Of a stretch of 64,000 nt of DNA, positions 21,775 to 32,532 are shown one piece after another. How positions within the stretch are numbered: the stretch's first letter is position 1; each line of letters begins with the position of its first letter. The stretch is from the NCBI GenBank assembly GCA_009746045.1, contig RPFO01000076.1:4883275-4947274 (forward strand), written 5' to 3'. Under the pieces are notes generated by a model that was not told where the DNA came from, ran no database searches, and saw only the letters and a program-made list of their open reading frames with translations. Position numbers and translations under genes: made by a program. The stretch is from Mesostigma viride (lineage: Eukaryota; Streptophyta; Mesostigmatophyceae; Mesostigmatales; Mesostigmataceae).

Positions 21775-22419
21775 GTTAGCATTTTGGGCAACCAATATGC
21801 TAAGTGGATGCAGTTTGGAAAGACCTTTCCAACGCCGTGCTGACCGCCTGAAACAGACAAGGGACAAGAAAGATATGAGGTCCCGAAGTCCTAGCCGTCC
21901 GTGGCCGACTGAGGTACAGTCCTCTGGTGTAGTGGACAGGACACGTGGCAGGCCGTGCCTGCGCAGGCTTAGCCTGACTATCACGTGACTGTGGTCCACG
22001 TAGACCAGAGAGCAGCAGCCTGTGACTGGTGGACTACAGGAACTGGCACAGGTCTGCAAGGATACTAGGCCTTGCAGGCTTGTGACAGGTCCTGTACTTC
22101 CTAGGTTGCAGAGTCTAGGCAAATCCAGTTCGTCCTGGCTCTGCACTGATGCCAGTGGACGTTGAGGATTTGCTTGCCTGCCTGCACGTGCCTCGTCACG
22201 CCGATGGGAACGAGGAACAACGCAAAGGATATAGCTTGGTCATGGGGGATGACCAGCTATCTTGGCAAGCACGAACCGAAGCTCCCACATTGGACGTGGA
22301 ACCGCTCACCGTGGTCGTGGCTTGGTGCACGGGTTAAAAGGTTGCTGCCTTGCAACTTTGGCTCATCCCGTTGTGTGGCGTGAGAGACCAGGAACTCACA
22401 GTTCTGGCTGATCGCTAAC
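21775..22419 (+). repeat. Copia-1 3' LTR
   Basis: 645 bp, begins GTTAGC and ends GCTAAC. It differs from the 5' LTR by about one substitution (near 22,281), one missing A (near 22,010) and one extra base near the end. Confidence 0.92.
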
Positions 22420-22426
22420 TACAGCA

Positions 22427-22717
22427 AATCAAAAAATGCCTAGGCACTTTTGGATTCGACTAGGCATTTTTTTTCCAGGACTAGATCTGACAGAAAAATG
22501 CCTAGGCACTTTTCTGTCAGATCTAGTCCTGAAAAAAATTGCCTAGGCATTTTTTTGTCAGATCTAGTCGGTCGCAACTACCGTAGTAGCGAGGCATTTT
22601 ATGCGTGCTCGACTGCTCGGCATTTTGGGTTTAACGGACTGCACTGCACTTCGAATTTGAATGAAAGCAACGTTGAACACGTTTTAAGGTGAGCTCGGTG
22701 GGTGAGAACAAGCGGAA
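22427..22717. repeat. Palindrome cluster upstream of a Cys/His-rich ORF
   Basis: The block TGCCTAGGCA, itself a palindrome, recurs with A/T-rich flanks at about 22,437, 22,499 and 22,540. A 21-bp inverted repeat (22,477-22,497 against 22,510-22,530) surrounds the middle copy. The cluster ends about 150 bases before the ATG at 22,718 and could be promoter sequence or a foldback element. Confidence 0.75.
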
Positions 22718-23074
22718 ATGGCTGCCACAATGGGCACCGAAACCATGCAATTATGCGGGGGTGGTTGCAAAAACATGGTTGGCCCAGTCCACAAGTGCAC
22801 GTGCGGCAAGTGGATGCATGTTTTTTGTGGCGTCGGCGTGGGAGAAGAGGGTTTTGGACAGACAATTCTGTGCAAGGAATGCTGCGGCGATACGAAGGTC
22901 GCCAGGAAAGTCGCTCCGGATGACCTGGGCAATCAGCTTGATAGCGCGAAAGGAATCGACAAGAGGGCTGCTAATGACAAAGAAGCCCACTCTGATGGGG
23001 AAGAAGATGCTGAGGAGGCTGAGGATAGGGCCCCTCTAGCTGCATGGGGACATGGCCAGATTGGAAGGAACTGA
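22718..23074 (+). CDS. Cys/His-rich zinc-finger-like protein, first exon
   Basis: A 118-codon frame with a true ATG. The N-terminal half has evenly spaced metal ligands: CGGGC, then CTCGKWMHVFC, then CKECC (about residues 13-58), a pattern like a PHD or BED-like treble-clef finger. The second half is acidic and Lys-rich. I cannot name the family. It may be the 5' part of the gene interrupted by Copia-2, since it has the same strand and lies 0.5 kb upstream; a Gly/Asp/His-rich exon candidate (23,346-23,513, between a CAG acceptor and a GTAGTA donor) lies between. I could not find a donor that joins all three in frame, so the connection is inference. Confidence 0.45.
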   Translation: MAATMGTETMQLCGGGCKNMVGPVHKCTCGKWMHVFCGVGVGEEGFGQTILCKECCGDTKVARKVAPDDLGNQLDSAKGIDKRAANDKEAHSDGEEDAEEAEDRAPLAAWGHGQIGRN

Positions 23075-23737
23075 CCTTGACGAACTGGACCGTGCCCTTT
23101 TATGTGGGCGAAAGGAGGCCATGACAAGTGAGCAGGTACAGGGCGAAGTATTTTTGAAATCATGACAGGCTGCCTGCTGCGGACTTTCGTTTTGCGGTAT
23201 ATAGCGGTCATGCATTCGCGGGAACTCGCAGGTTTCGAAATGTTTCTGTGTTGCTGCATGTTTATATGTGCATGACGTATGTGCATTCATGCATTATGTG
23301 CAACATTCATTGCCAGGTGCTGCCGGAACGCGTTACTTGTTACAGGGATGTGCCGGATTTGAACAAGGCGACAGAGATGCCGACACCAAGGTCGATGGTG
23401 GCGGCGATCACGTTGATGGTCAAACCGATGCCGATGCCAGTGACGATGGCCGTGCCCACGGCGATGCCAAGGGCGATGAACATGGCCATCAACATGCCCA
23501 TGGCAGTGGCCAGGTAGTATAGCTGCGGGTGATACACTGCTGCGTTCAGCTGACATATCAGCCGGGATTGTTCTGGGACAGCACCTACCATCGAGCGCGG
23601 CTCCATCTTTGCAAGTGCACGACCCCAAGCGACATACGTAGTCGTTTCAGTGGTTGAAGGTGCAGGCTTCTTGATGGCCAAAACCACAGTCTCCAACCTG
23701 AAGGGCCTTAAGCAACGCTCGAGTCAGCGCCCCATCA

Positions 23738-24394
23738 ATTTGCGCAGCAACTCGTCAGCAGAGCTTGTGAGCTCCTGGTCCTTGCCGGCTGGAATGACCC
23801 TAGGCTGCTGGCTAGCAACCTTTATCCTCACACCAGGCCTACGACCCTCGATAGGCTCGCCACTCGTCGTGACGACCAAGGTTCGTGTGTGAAGACGCTC
23901 CTTGCCTCGTTGAGCCTCGAGCTATATGCAACCTCGTTCCATCCTTGTTCCTCGGTCATGAGCAACGCTGGGCAACGCTACATTGCCAGAGCCTCGTATC
24001 GCTGCCCTGCATCCTTGTTGCAGGCAGCATACAGGAAATCTCTGGCTATCCTGTGTCTAGGACAGCACAGGACCTGCCACAGACCTGCATGGACTTACAT
24101 CCTTGCAGACCTGCTGGCTGGCTACTGGCTTCTACTAGCCACAGGACCGTTGAGCCCTCAGTACATTGTGTCCCAGTCACGTGAGAGTCCAGGCTAAGCC
24201 TGTGCAGGCACGGCCTGCCACGTGTCCTGTCCACTATGCCCTGAGAGCGCACCGCCCCGTCGCCCGCCGGCCGGCAGTACTTCGGGACCTGATATCTTTC
24301 TAGTCCCTTGTCTGTTCTAGGCAGTTGACACGGCGTTGGAAAGGTCTCCTCAACCTGCATCCATCTAGCACATTGGTGCCCCAATATGCTAACT
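23738..24394 (-). repeat. Copia-2 3' LTR (left)
   Basis: 657 bp; nearly identical to the right LTR apart from a 45-base segment present only there. Frames inside (for example 23,885-24,197) recur in the other LTR and are not genes. Confidence 0.88.
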
Positions 24395-25385
24395 CCAACA
24401 CTTTGTTGTTTTGGAGCTTGGACCAGCCTGAGAACCTATCAGCCACTGTCCCCACAAGCCTTCAGACATCTGATCCCTCCCAGAGACCAGGCCTGCCTTT
24501 TCTTTTGGAACCTGAGGTGCCTCCAAATATTAGCTAGGCCTGCTCATTGGTTCAAAGGTTGCCCTCTGACCCACATGACATCCCAACCCTTTCTTTGGGA
24601 ACCTGGTGTAGATTAAAGTTAGGTCTTCACTTAGTCAGAGGAGTTTGGATAGAGGAGTCCATGAACGTACTATTGTGAGTTCCTGGTCATCCAGTTATCA
24701 CAGGCGCCCGTTCATATGGCGCCCGCCACGGAGCCTCCCTTATCTTTTAAATCCTTCCAAAGACTGAGAGAGCCCTGACAAATGTTAGCCAACACATGGG
24801 GAGCCCATGTCCTCACTGAGGGATAAACTCAGGATTCACACATGCCAGGCTGAGGTCAGCTGGGGAATCGAACCCCACCCCATATCCTCCAGGTTTGGAT
24901 CAGCTCCTGGAACTGAGCATTACACAACAACAGGACATGACAAGAACAAGATTATGTTTTATTATAAAGAAGTATAACCCATAGTGAGGCCCCTGGCAAC
25001 CACGTCCAACATGGTCACACAATCAGGGATTTATTAGCATGCAACAGGTTGGTTACAGAGAATATATACAAATGTACAGCAACCTGTTAGAGCCAACACT
25101 TGGGCTGCCCTTGCAGGGTCCATTCCATGAAGACCCAAGGCCCATTACAAAGTCCTTAAGACTCTTCTGCAGCCCCATGACAGAGCCAGGCGAAATTCTC
25201 AGCCAGGGGAGTGACTCCACCCTGACCCCTGTCCAGCAGAGTGTGTCTGAACTCTGAAGGACCTGCTGTCAGCCACCACGTGGCTGCCCAGCCCACTGGG
25301 ATGCCTCCCACCTAGAGCAAGGCTGTTTGGTCTACTCTGGCCCTCCCCCCTTGGAGGCCATGAGCCCACGAAGCAAAGGGTATTG
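24395..25385 (-). other. Copia-2 3' non-coding region
   Basis: Homologous to 20,735-21,774 of Copia-1 in reverse orientation; it contains no supported ORF. Its right end (reading GGGTATTG at 25,378-25,385) is the point where two elements inserted; the Copia sequence resumes at 32,533. Confidence 0.75.
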
Positions 25386-27156
25386 TGTCCAAAAACCAAA
25401 TGTCCTCATTTGAGGACATAGTCCTCGTTTGAGACGGGGGGGGTCAGGGGGGCGGTTTTGGCGCCAAAGTTGGTCCTGAGGATCCCTGGTGGGTTTTGGC
25501 GCGAAACTGGGATAGGTACTGAGCGCGCCAAGCCCCCGGGGTCGACAGGGGCCGACCGTACCTGGAAAATATGAGGCGAGGAAAAGTACCTACTACAGCA
25601 AGAACGTTGCAATGTAATCGAGCATTTTGTCGAGTGACGGCTATGGGGTCGTTCCAGCTCTGAGGCTTGCCTGAACGTTATAGGCCATTATTTTGCCCCG
25701 AATGAAGACAGAACTTTAGATCATCATCTATTCATTTCGAAGATGCTGCTTTTGACGTGCAGGTGCTTTGTATATGTCGAAAATATTGTTCATGAACGGA
25801 TTTTGGCATCGTTGAAGAAAATCTGGAAGCTACGTAGATGGCATGATAGGTCAGTATGCAGTTCGGTTTTACAATTTCTTTTTCCGCCCAGTAGCTGCGG
25901 ATATCGCGAGTATGGGTTATGGTACGCTTCTGGGTTAATGGGCGACCCGGGCAACAGAGGGACCTGGGCAGTTAGATGGGTCAAAGAGTCTCCATTTTTT
26001 CGTCGTGATATCGCAGTCACGCCTGGCGAAAACCACGGCGAGCGCGAGCCATATTTTACTTTTGCCGCAAGGCTGGGTGCTTCCCGGGCGTCACCGTCCT
26101 TTAATATATATTTCTTGAGCTGTCCCGCGCAGCTGGCGGCCTGGGCGCACGTCAAGAACAAGGTTCCGGATGTCATCCGCAACCGCATCGTTCTAAATAA
26201 GCGTGTCAAGAGTATCGTAGCTTATAACCCCCGCAGACTTAATGATTCCGGTTCTTTTCAATGCCCAACGTCGTGGTTGTGATTACGCCTATGTCCGGGG
26301 AACTTAAAGGAAGTTTGCTGGGTAATGCTTTCTTTTCCCGTGGTGTCACTGAAAAGGTAAACGGCCTTGCGTCGTCAAAACAGCAGCAAGTAGAAGTCAC
26401 TGTGCTTAGTTGCAATGTGGTAGTTTGATTTAACACATATACTGCCTTGTTGCTGAAAACTTTTTCAAGGCTTGCTGGGATGTTGCCCATATGTTTCTAA
26501 CGCTTAACCTCATGTCCAAGTGAGCTAGACTGGCTTGGAAACTTGAGCTTTTCATGCTTACATTGTGCTTGTATTGCTATTTGTGCCTCTTTGCAGTATC
26601 TGCTTCATATATGATTGAAGGCTTAAGCATCATTGTCGAGCACCGTGGTGGCAGCCAAGCCTCCAATAACGATCACAGACCTAACCTTGGCAAGTATTTG
26701 CTTCTTATTTCATTCTTTGGACTGAGCTAGCTTTGAGCTAGCTTTACACCTGCTATTTGGCCTGCACCATGGTCCCTGGCTGCCAGTTACATTTTGTGCC
26801 CCCCCCCGGCAGGCTGCAGGGTCTAGGATAGCGAGGGTGTAATGTAGACATGTTGTGGGCACCTTGGGTGCATTTTCAGGACCAGCCATGACCTGGCCCT
26901 GCCTTCTTTCTGGGCATATTGTTGGCTTGAGTGCTTGTTGGTCACTCGCGTAGCGACCCCCCTGCATTCATAAATCGTAAACAATTATACAATGAGCATA
27001 TTTCATGGATGTTAAGCATTGCTACTCTTGAACATATCATAAATGAACATGGTTCCATGCCGTACCCATGGATATGTTGAAATGTGTGAGTTATTACAAA
27101 TGGTATCCATGCTTAAAAATGTCCTCATATGAGGACATTTTCTTGGTGATTAGACA
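25386..27156. mobile_element. Unclassified 1.8-kb inverted-repeat element inside Copia-2
   Basis: The ends are imperfect inverted repeats of roughly 35 bases beginning TGTC(C/T)AA and containing a 20-base palindrome at each side (25,400-25,419 and 27,119-27,138; core TGTCCTCA/TGAGGACA). Flanks carry ATTG on both sides (25,382-25,385 and 27,157-27,160), a likely 4-bp target duplication. A 180-codon frame at 25,743-26,282 has no motif I recognise, so I do not call it a transposase. TG/CA termini also allow a solo LTR, but the long inverted ends favour a DNA element. Confidence 0.6.
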
Positions 27157-27176
27157 ATTGCACACTAGGAACTCAG

Positions 27177-27500
27177 GGGTGGTATAAGTGGTATAACGGG
27201 GTCGATGTGGTGGTAAAAAGTGATATAAAGTGGTATAAAGTGATATAAAGTGATATAAAGTGATATAAAGTGGTAAAATAGGTGGTAAAAGTGGTAAAAT
27301 GGGGGGAAAGTCGCTAGCAAAAAATTGGTGGTATAAGTGGTCAAAGTGGTATAAACCTCACGCGCCAAGTAAGAAGGGGGTGGTAAAACGAGGTGGTAAA
27401 AACAGGGTGGTAAAACGAGGTGGTAAAACGATGCGACAAAGTGGTAAAAATGAGGGTGGTAAAAGTGCACACCGGCAGTGGTAAAAAAGTGGTAAAAAGG
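27177..27500. repeat. Subterminal repeats of the CACTA-like element, left
   Basis: Dense array of GTGGTATAA, GTGGTAAAA and GTGATATAAAG units, about 10-12 bases each. The matching right arrays (31,590-31,770) are mostly in the opposite orientation. Confidence 0.85.
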
Positions 27501-29055
27501 GGGTGAGAAAATGCAGATTGCACATGGAATACTGTCGCCAGCATCACAACACAGGCCTTGTTAAAAACAGCTTAACAGGCCATCATTCCAAACGAGTTGT
27601 TTTTTATTAGAAATATACGATTACAATCAAGATTTAGCCCCACGTTGGTTATCTCATCAAAATGTTTACATCATTGTGAACAAAGGCGGCAAAAAGCTAG
27701 GCCTGCCATATTTTCTGCAGATGCTGCGACTATGACCATCTAATAATAACAGGCCCAATCTATATGCTTCTTCATCACGATTCATGCTTCTTTGGACAGA
27801 GCCACAGGGCTGCCAGCCGTTCTCTATGGTCCTGCAGGCACACGGAGCACCGCAATTGAAGAGGACACCGGTACAGCAAGGCAGGGGGCGGACCAGTCAG
27901 GCGGCAGATCGTTGTTGCCCAGCAAAACATCCTATGGTGAAGTAGGTTATGTGCCTCAACCCCGCTAGATTGTCGGCAGTCACTCAAGCAGGCATACAGA
28001 ACGGTATAATATAGCCGGTCCAGTTAGTAGCCTGTGTAGCTGAATGAACAAAAGCGAAAGCATGCCAGTGAGGGCAACTGCAAATAAGGAAAACATTACC
28101 TTGCAAAAACTGCTACTCTGATTGCTAACAAACAAAGGTATGGTTTGCAAAGGTGCCGCGCATTGGACGTTGACAGCAAATGAATCGGAAGAGAACGATT
28201 GAAAGCAATGGTTACCGACAGATTCACAAATACGAATTGAAACAACTAAAGAAAGCGATTGCTCACCAAAAACTTTCACCGCGCTTCTATAGCCTTCGAT
28301 GCCAACGACGTTCCTCGTCCCGTCTCTGCGATAGGGCCGCATGCTCCTCGGTCGCCGCATTGTCTTTAGACATGCACACGAAGAAAAAAATCGACGTACA
28401 AACCACAATACACAGCATACAAAAGAAACGTGCAGTGATTTGCATGGTGGTCAACACCATAACAAGAAATCGTTCGGAAGACACCCTCTCAACGGCAGGT
28501 CCCCAACGACCAGTAAATTACAGAAGCATGACGAATACACTGGGCCAGACATTCCACCATATGAGGAAGAACGTGCTCACCTTATGAGTTAAGAAAGCAT
28601 GCAGGTCTGGAAGTTCGGTAGTGTATTTACCGTATCTTTCATCTCTACCGAATATGACTTCAATGCTTCTAAACGATGCCATTCATGTCTCGTCCTCAAT
28701 TTAAATCCTCTGTTCGACCTGAAAACTTTGATGGGTACTGCACGCACATAATCCAGTCAATCTACATGCCTTTTCAGCGCTTCATCAATCTAGATCTATA
28801 AGGTTGCAAGGTTGCATTATTGCTATAGACATCTTGCAGTCCCGTGATCGCGCCGATCGCCGACCTAGCTTCCCTGGCCCTTGCTTTGAATGTGGGAAGG
28901 ACTCACACTGGGGAAACGATGCCTTCATCATCTTGTCGAGTCGCACCACATGAATGCAACGGTCACACGGCTCGCAACTCGGAAGGTCAAGCTTTGCAAT
29001 GCCGGGCTCCTGAAATGAAGTTACGGTTACGCCGCTCAGTCTCCGGCAGCGATAC

Positions 29056-29305
29056 AGCGTGTACATTTACCTTAGTATCAAGTCATAATGGCAAGCCATA
29101 TGTCCATTCGTTTGAATTTTGCTGACGATGTACGGATTAGAATCACGTACCCCGGATTTTTCTCTGGCAGGGATGTGCAGAGCGTGTACATTTACCTTAG
29201 TATCAAGTCATAATGGCAAGCCATATGTCCATTCGTTTGAATTATGCTGACGATGTACGGATTAGAATCACGATCCCAGGATTTTATGATTGTAGATGCC
29301 AATGG
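29056..29305. repeat. Tandem duplication, 125-bp unit
   Basis: Two adjacent copies (29,056-29,180 and 29,181-29,305) are almost identical over the first 85 or so bases and diverge towards the end. A frame through the repeat reads similarly in both. It may be a duplicated exon of an unrecognised gene inside the CACTA-like element. Confidence 0.8.
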
Positions 29306-31589
29306 GTGTGCAGAGTGACATTGCAGTGTGATCTTCGCCCGGTATTGCCGTTGCGGAAAGATACTGTCGCTTGGCCTGTACAGTTCAAAAACTAGCGGTT
29401 GCCGCTGGTTTCGGATCGACGCCAGCAACCGACATGCTTTTGCGCCAACGGCCATAAACACATGTAGTAGTGCAGCTAGAACTGCTTTTGGGTGTGGTCG
29501 ACAGGACGTGATTACCCCACATTTCACTTCGCGGTTTGCGCTGGGAGTGTACAGCTAATTGATTCTGAAAGGTAATGGCAGGAGGATGGGAGGTTCGATG
29601 ACAGGCTAGCAGTGGTTATGTATGCGGCTCTTAGGTTTGGAAGGGAATTTGTGGATTGGCCCATGGATTGGACTGGAGGAAGTCACCGGGACGACTTTCC
29701 TTTGCAAAGGCAGCGCCTTCGACCAGCTTTAAATTTCAGAGCAGAAAGCTGTCAAGGAGAAAGCTCAGGCAGGCGTATGACTAACAAGCTAGTCCTCGTC
29801 GCAATGTAAGACTGCTATAGAAACCCGGCGGTTTCCTGCTATGACCTCAGGTGAGCAAGTGAGTGCTTTTATAACATGGCCATGAATTCTGTATGCCCCA
29901 TGCGTTGCCAATAATAAAGAACTGCTCCCAGTGGTGTGCGGCGCGATGCAAGGGTTTCAGATGCACATAGCATTCGTTTTGAACTTGTTGAATTGAATGC
30001 TGCAGAAGGAAGTTTCGGAGTTGGAGAAGTGTGCGATGTGGAGAGACCTGGCCGGATGGCTTCAGATCCAGTCTTAACTGCACTTGTGCTTCTGGTTCTT
30101 ACATCCTTTTACTGTTTGCATTGCGTGCTGCACTTTGTAAATTTGTTGGCAGCGTCATGCCGTTAGACCGGCATGCGGCGGCCTATCCGTCTATGCTAGT
30201 AGAGCCTCTGGTTCTCTATGCTGGGTGATTGTTCTGCAGCATGGTGAGCGAACGTATGCCATTCCGTGTTGTCGGCATTGAGTTGCATGATCCTCTTTGA
30301 TATCCAGAGCTTACTTGGCATCTTTAAAATGGTTCTCTCCAAATCTTCGCATGCCTGCAAACGAAATCCCTTTACTGGTGAGAGCAATCAGGAAGTCTTT
30401 TCATTTTGAATTTTTTGTTCTCACTCGCTTGCAACACCATAGCAAGAGGTTTGCTGGATTTTCGTCTCATTCTGCTCTTTCCAGTGATATGCCTTGCCAT
30501 TAGGAATACATGGCCTTGTTAGATGACTTTCTTCATCTCGTTGAGCAGTTCTGAGGCTTTGGAGGTTATTTCAAACTTGATTGGCCTTGATTACTCAATG
30601 ATTTGCTATCGACTAAACGCTTGTCGCTGGTGGCTTCTATTTGTGGCAATTTGAGCGTCCTTTGCTTTGTAAAGCCCGCCATCATTAGAACTTTCTATTT
30701 GCAGTTGCACGAACTGGTATGTTGCACCTTCTTGCGTAGCAGCTATGCCTTGTAGGCTAGTATGCTCACCTATACATCTATTCAAAACATGGTGTGCGCC
30801 ACCAGCCTTGCATTCCCTTTCACTTTAGTTTCCCTTTCTATGCCTGCATTGGGAGGCAAGCATGACAAGCATTGGCATGCTTCACGCTAAGTGCGTGTTT
30901 GCAACCCTTTGCCTATTGTCAGCCAGCTTGACCCTGTGCCTTTTATGTTTTCTGTGTTTACGACTAGCAAATTCTATTGCGTAGCTAGGTTTGTGGCTTC
31001 GTTATGTTCTGACTGTGGTTTTGTTCCTTACGCCATCCCTAGTTGGTGGCCGCTTACTTTGCAATGGGAGGGGGGTGCCAGGTTAAGCTCATGGAGATTT
31101 TTCGTAGAATTTCTTTCAAACTCAGTTCCTTGACAACACAACATGTTGCCCCATGCGGTGGCCTTGTTATGCTCCTTTGATGGTGTTTGATCATTTTGCA
31201 GGAAAGCGCACCATGAGGCGAACTGAAGAACGATGGAGTAGCAATCATGGAGAGTAGGATTCTTCGTTCTTGGAGGATAGCCTCGAAGTTGAAGTAGCAT
31301 TTCTAGTCCCTCGATTACTCTTGATGTATGGGACTCCGGCATGCCATCGGTTTCTAAAGGATTATATTGCATCAATGACAAAGTCCTTGTAGGCGTGCGC
31401 TTGCACGCCATGCAAGGTGAGCTCATGCTTGCTGAGCTCACGCAGTTGTCCTCAACTTCTCAGTTTTCTCCAAGTTAATCATGCCAATATTACATTGAAT
31501 AAAGGTGCATCATTCATTGTTTGGGCCCAAACTGACTTGTTGTCAGTTCAGCCCTTGTCTTTTTACCACTTGTGTGCTCGTTCCCTTAA

Positions 31590-31770
31590 AAATTTGTGTT
31601 ATACCACTTTATATCACTTTATATCACTTTATACCACTTTTACCACCAAAAAACAGGGGTTTTACCACCGTTTACCACTTTTACCTTTTTAAGTGGTATA
31701 TTATATCACTTTATATCACTTTATATCATTTTATATCACTTTATATCACTTTATATCGCTTTTGGGGGGG
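31590..31770. repeat. Subterminal repeats of the CACTA-like element, right
   Basis: Array of TTTATATCACT and TTTACCACC units, the reverse complement of the left arrays. The LINE fragment inserted at its end. Confidence 0.85.
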
Positions 31771-31781
31771 TTTCTACCACC

Positions 31782-32456
31782 GCTGGACGACGATATATAT
31801 CACGCTGGACGACGACTTGACCTTGGCCCAGCAACAGCGGCGACGCGAGCTATGGCCGACCTACCTTCAGCTCCGGCAGCGTGCAGGGGGGAAGCCGGTA
31901 TACTGGAGGGGGGCGGTCATCCACGTTGACCACAAGCCCTGGCAGGCCCCTCCTGCCACTCCAGGCTAGGGAATATACCAGTAGTGTAGATTAGATAGGC
32001 TTAGCCTTGCAAGTGGCCCACGCGCATGTGCGCCCATAATGGCCCCCATGGATGGATGATGCTTTCAGTATCTAGCCGCGCCCAGCCTACAATGGGACCT
32101 CCCATGGATGATGCATTAAGAATTTAGCCATGCGATGCCTATGCAGGGAGTTACTCTCTGCTGAGATGCCATGTGTACACCAGCTATAGCCTAGCCACAT
32201 ACCCTCCACCCCATATGTCATGCAGGCCTTCTAGGCCCTCTCCTCAAGCACCCCCTGGGTGCCTGTGCTTGTTAAGGAGGCATGAACCATCATGGCGGTG
32301 CAGGTGCACCTTGTGCACCCAGAGCAGGTGACAGTTGTACATCCTCCACCTGCAGGTTGTAGCCCTGATTGTATTACAAACCCATAGATGCCCCTTTCTC
32401 AGGGCTATGTGTTACATATGCTCCCAACGGAGCTATGATTTTAATTAATTAATTAA
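31782..32456 (+). mobile_element. 5'-truncated LINE fragment (copy B)
   Basis: A + strand fragment with a (TTAA)n tail and a 10-bp target duplication TTCTACCACC (31,772-31,781 and 32,457-32,466). It lies inside the right subterminal repeats of the CACTA-like element. It keeps the last 50 or so codons of an ORF (about 31,820-31,969: QQQRRRELWPTYLQLRQ, then PVYWRGAVIHVD). These resemble the C-terminal part of algal LINE ORF1-type proteins. The last bases before the tail form a stem-loop (32,420-32,424 with 32,429-32,433, loop CAAC). Homologous to copy A at 9917-10,398. Confidence 0.85.
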
Positions 32457-32532
32457 TTCTACCACCCGAGGTGGTAAAAAGTGATATAAAGTGATATAAA
32501 AGGTATATTATACCACCCCTGAGTTCCTAGTG

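Larger units (their letters stand above)
13982..22419 (+). mobile_element. Copia-1: complete LTR retrotransposon, 8.4 kb
   Basis: Two 645-bp direct repeats (13,982-14,626 and 21,775-22,419) begin GTTAGC and end GCTAAC. They are flanked by a 7-base direct repeat TACAGCA (13,975-13,981 and 22,420-22,426), part or all of which is the target duplication. The LTRs differ at only about three positions, so the insertion is recent. Inside, in order: an extra ORF of unknown function, gag with zinc knuckle, integrase, a retropepsin-like domain, Copia-type reverse transcriptase, RNase H, a 1-kb non-coding segment and a polypurine tract. All coding regions carry frameshifts. Copia-2 (23,738-51,963) is a diverged relative with the same order. 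Confidence 0.93.
27163..32532. mobile_element. CACTA-like DNA transposon inside Copia-2
   Basis: The termini are CACTAGGAACTCAGGGG in inverted orientation (27,163 rightwards; 32,532 leftwards) and match for about 25 bases, starting with CACTA. Both subterminal regions are packed with short repeats of the types GTGGTAAAA and GTGATATAAA (27,177-27,500; 31,590-31,770; 32,467-32,510), as in CACTA elements. The bases CA occur on both flanks (27,161-27,162 and 32,533-32,534), so the target duplication is 2 bp or not clear. The interior (27.5-31.5 kb) has no long ORF and no transposase motif I can identify; it may hold an intron-rich gene or be non-autonomous. A LINE fragment sits near its right end. 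Confidence 0.65.

Noticed and set aside
23340-23696. Minus-strand frame with several hydrophobic stretches resembling a membrane protein
   Set aside because: It is antisense to an Asp/Gly/His-rich + frame that has better splice signals; GAT/GCC-rich sequence reads as Ile/Ala/Met/Gly on the reverse strand, giving false membrane helices.
27160-27500. CRISPR-like appearance of regularly spaced short repeats
   Set aside because: Repeats are 10-12 bases, adjacent and without unique spacers; they are subterminal repeats of a eukaryotic transposon.
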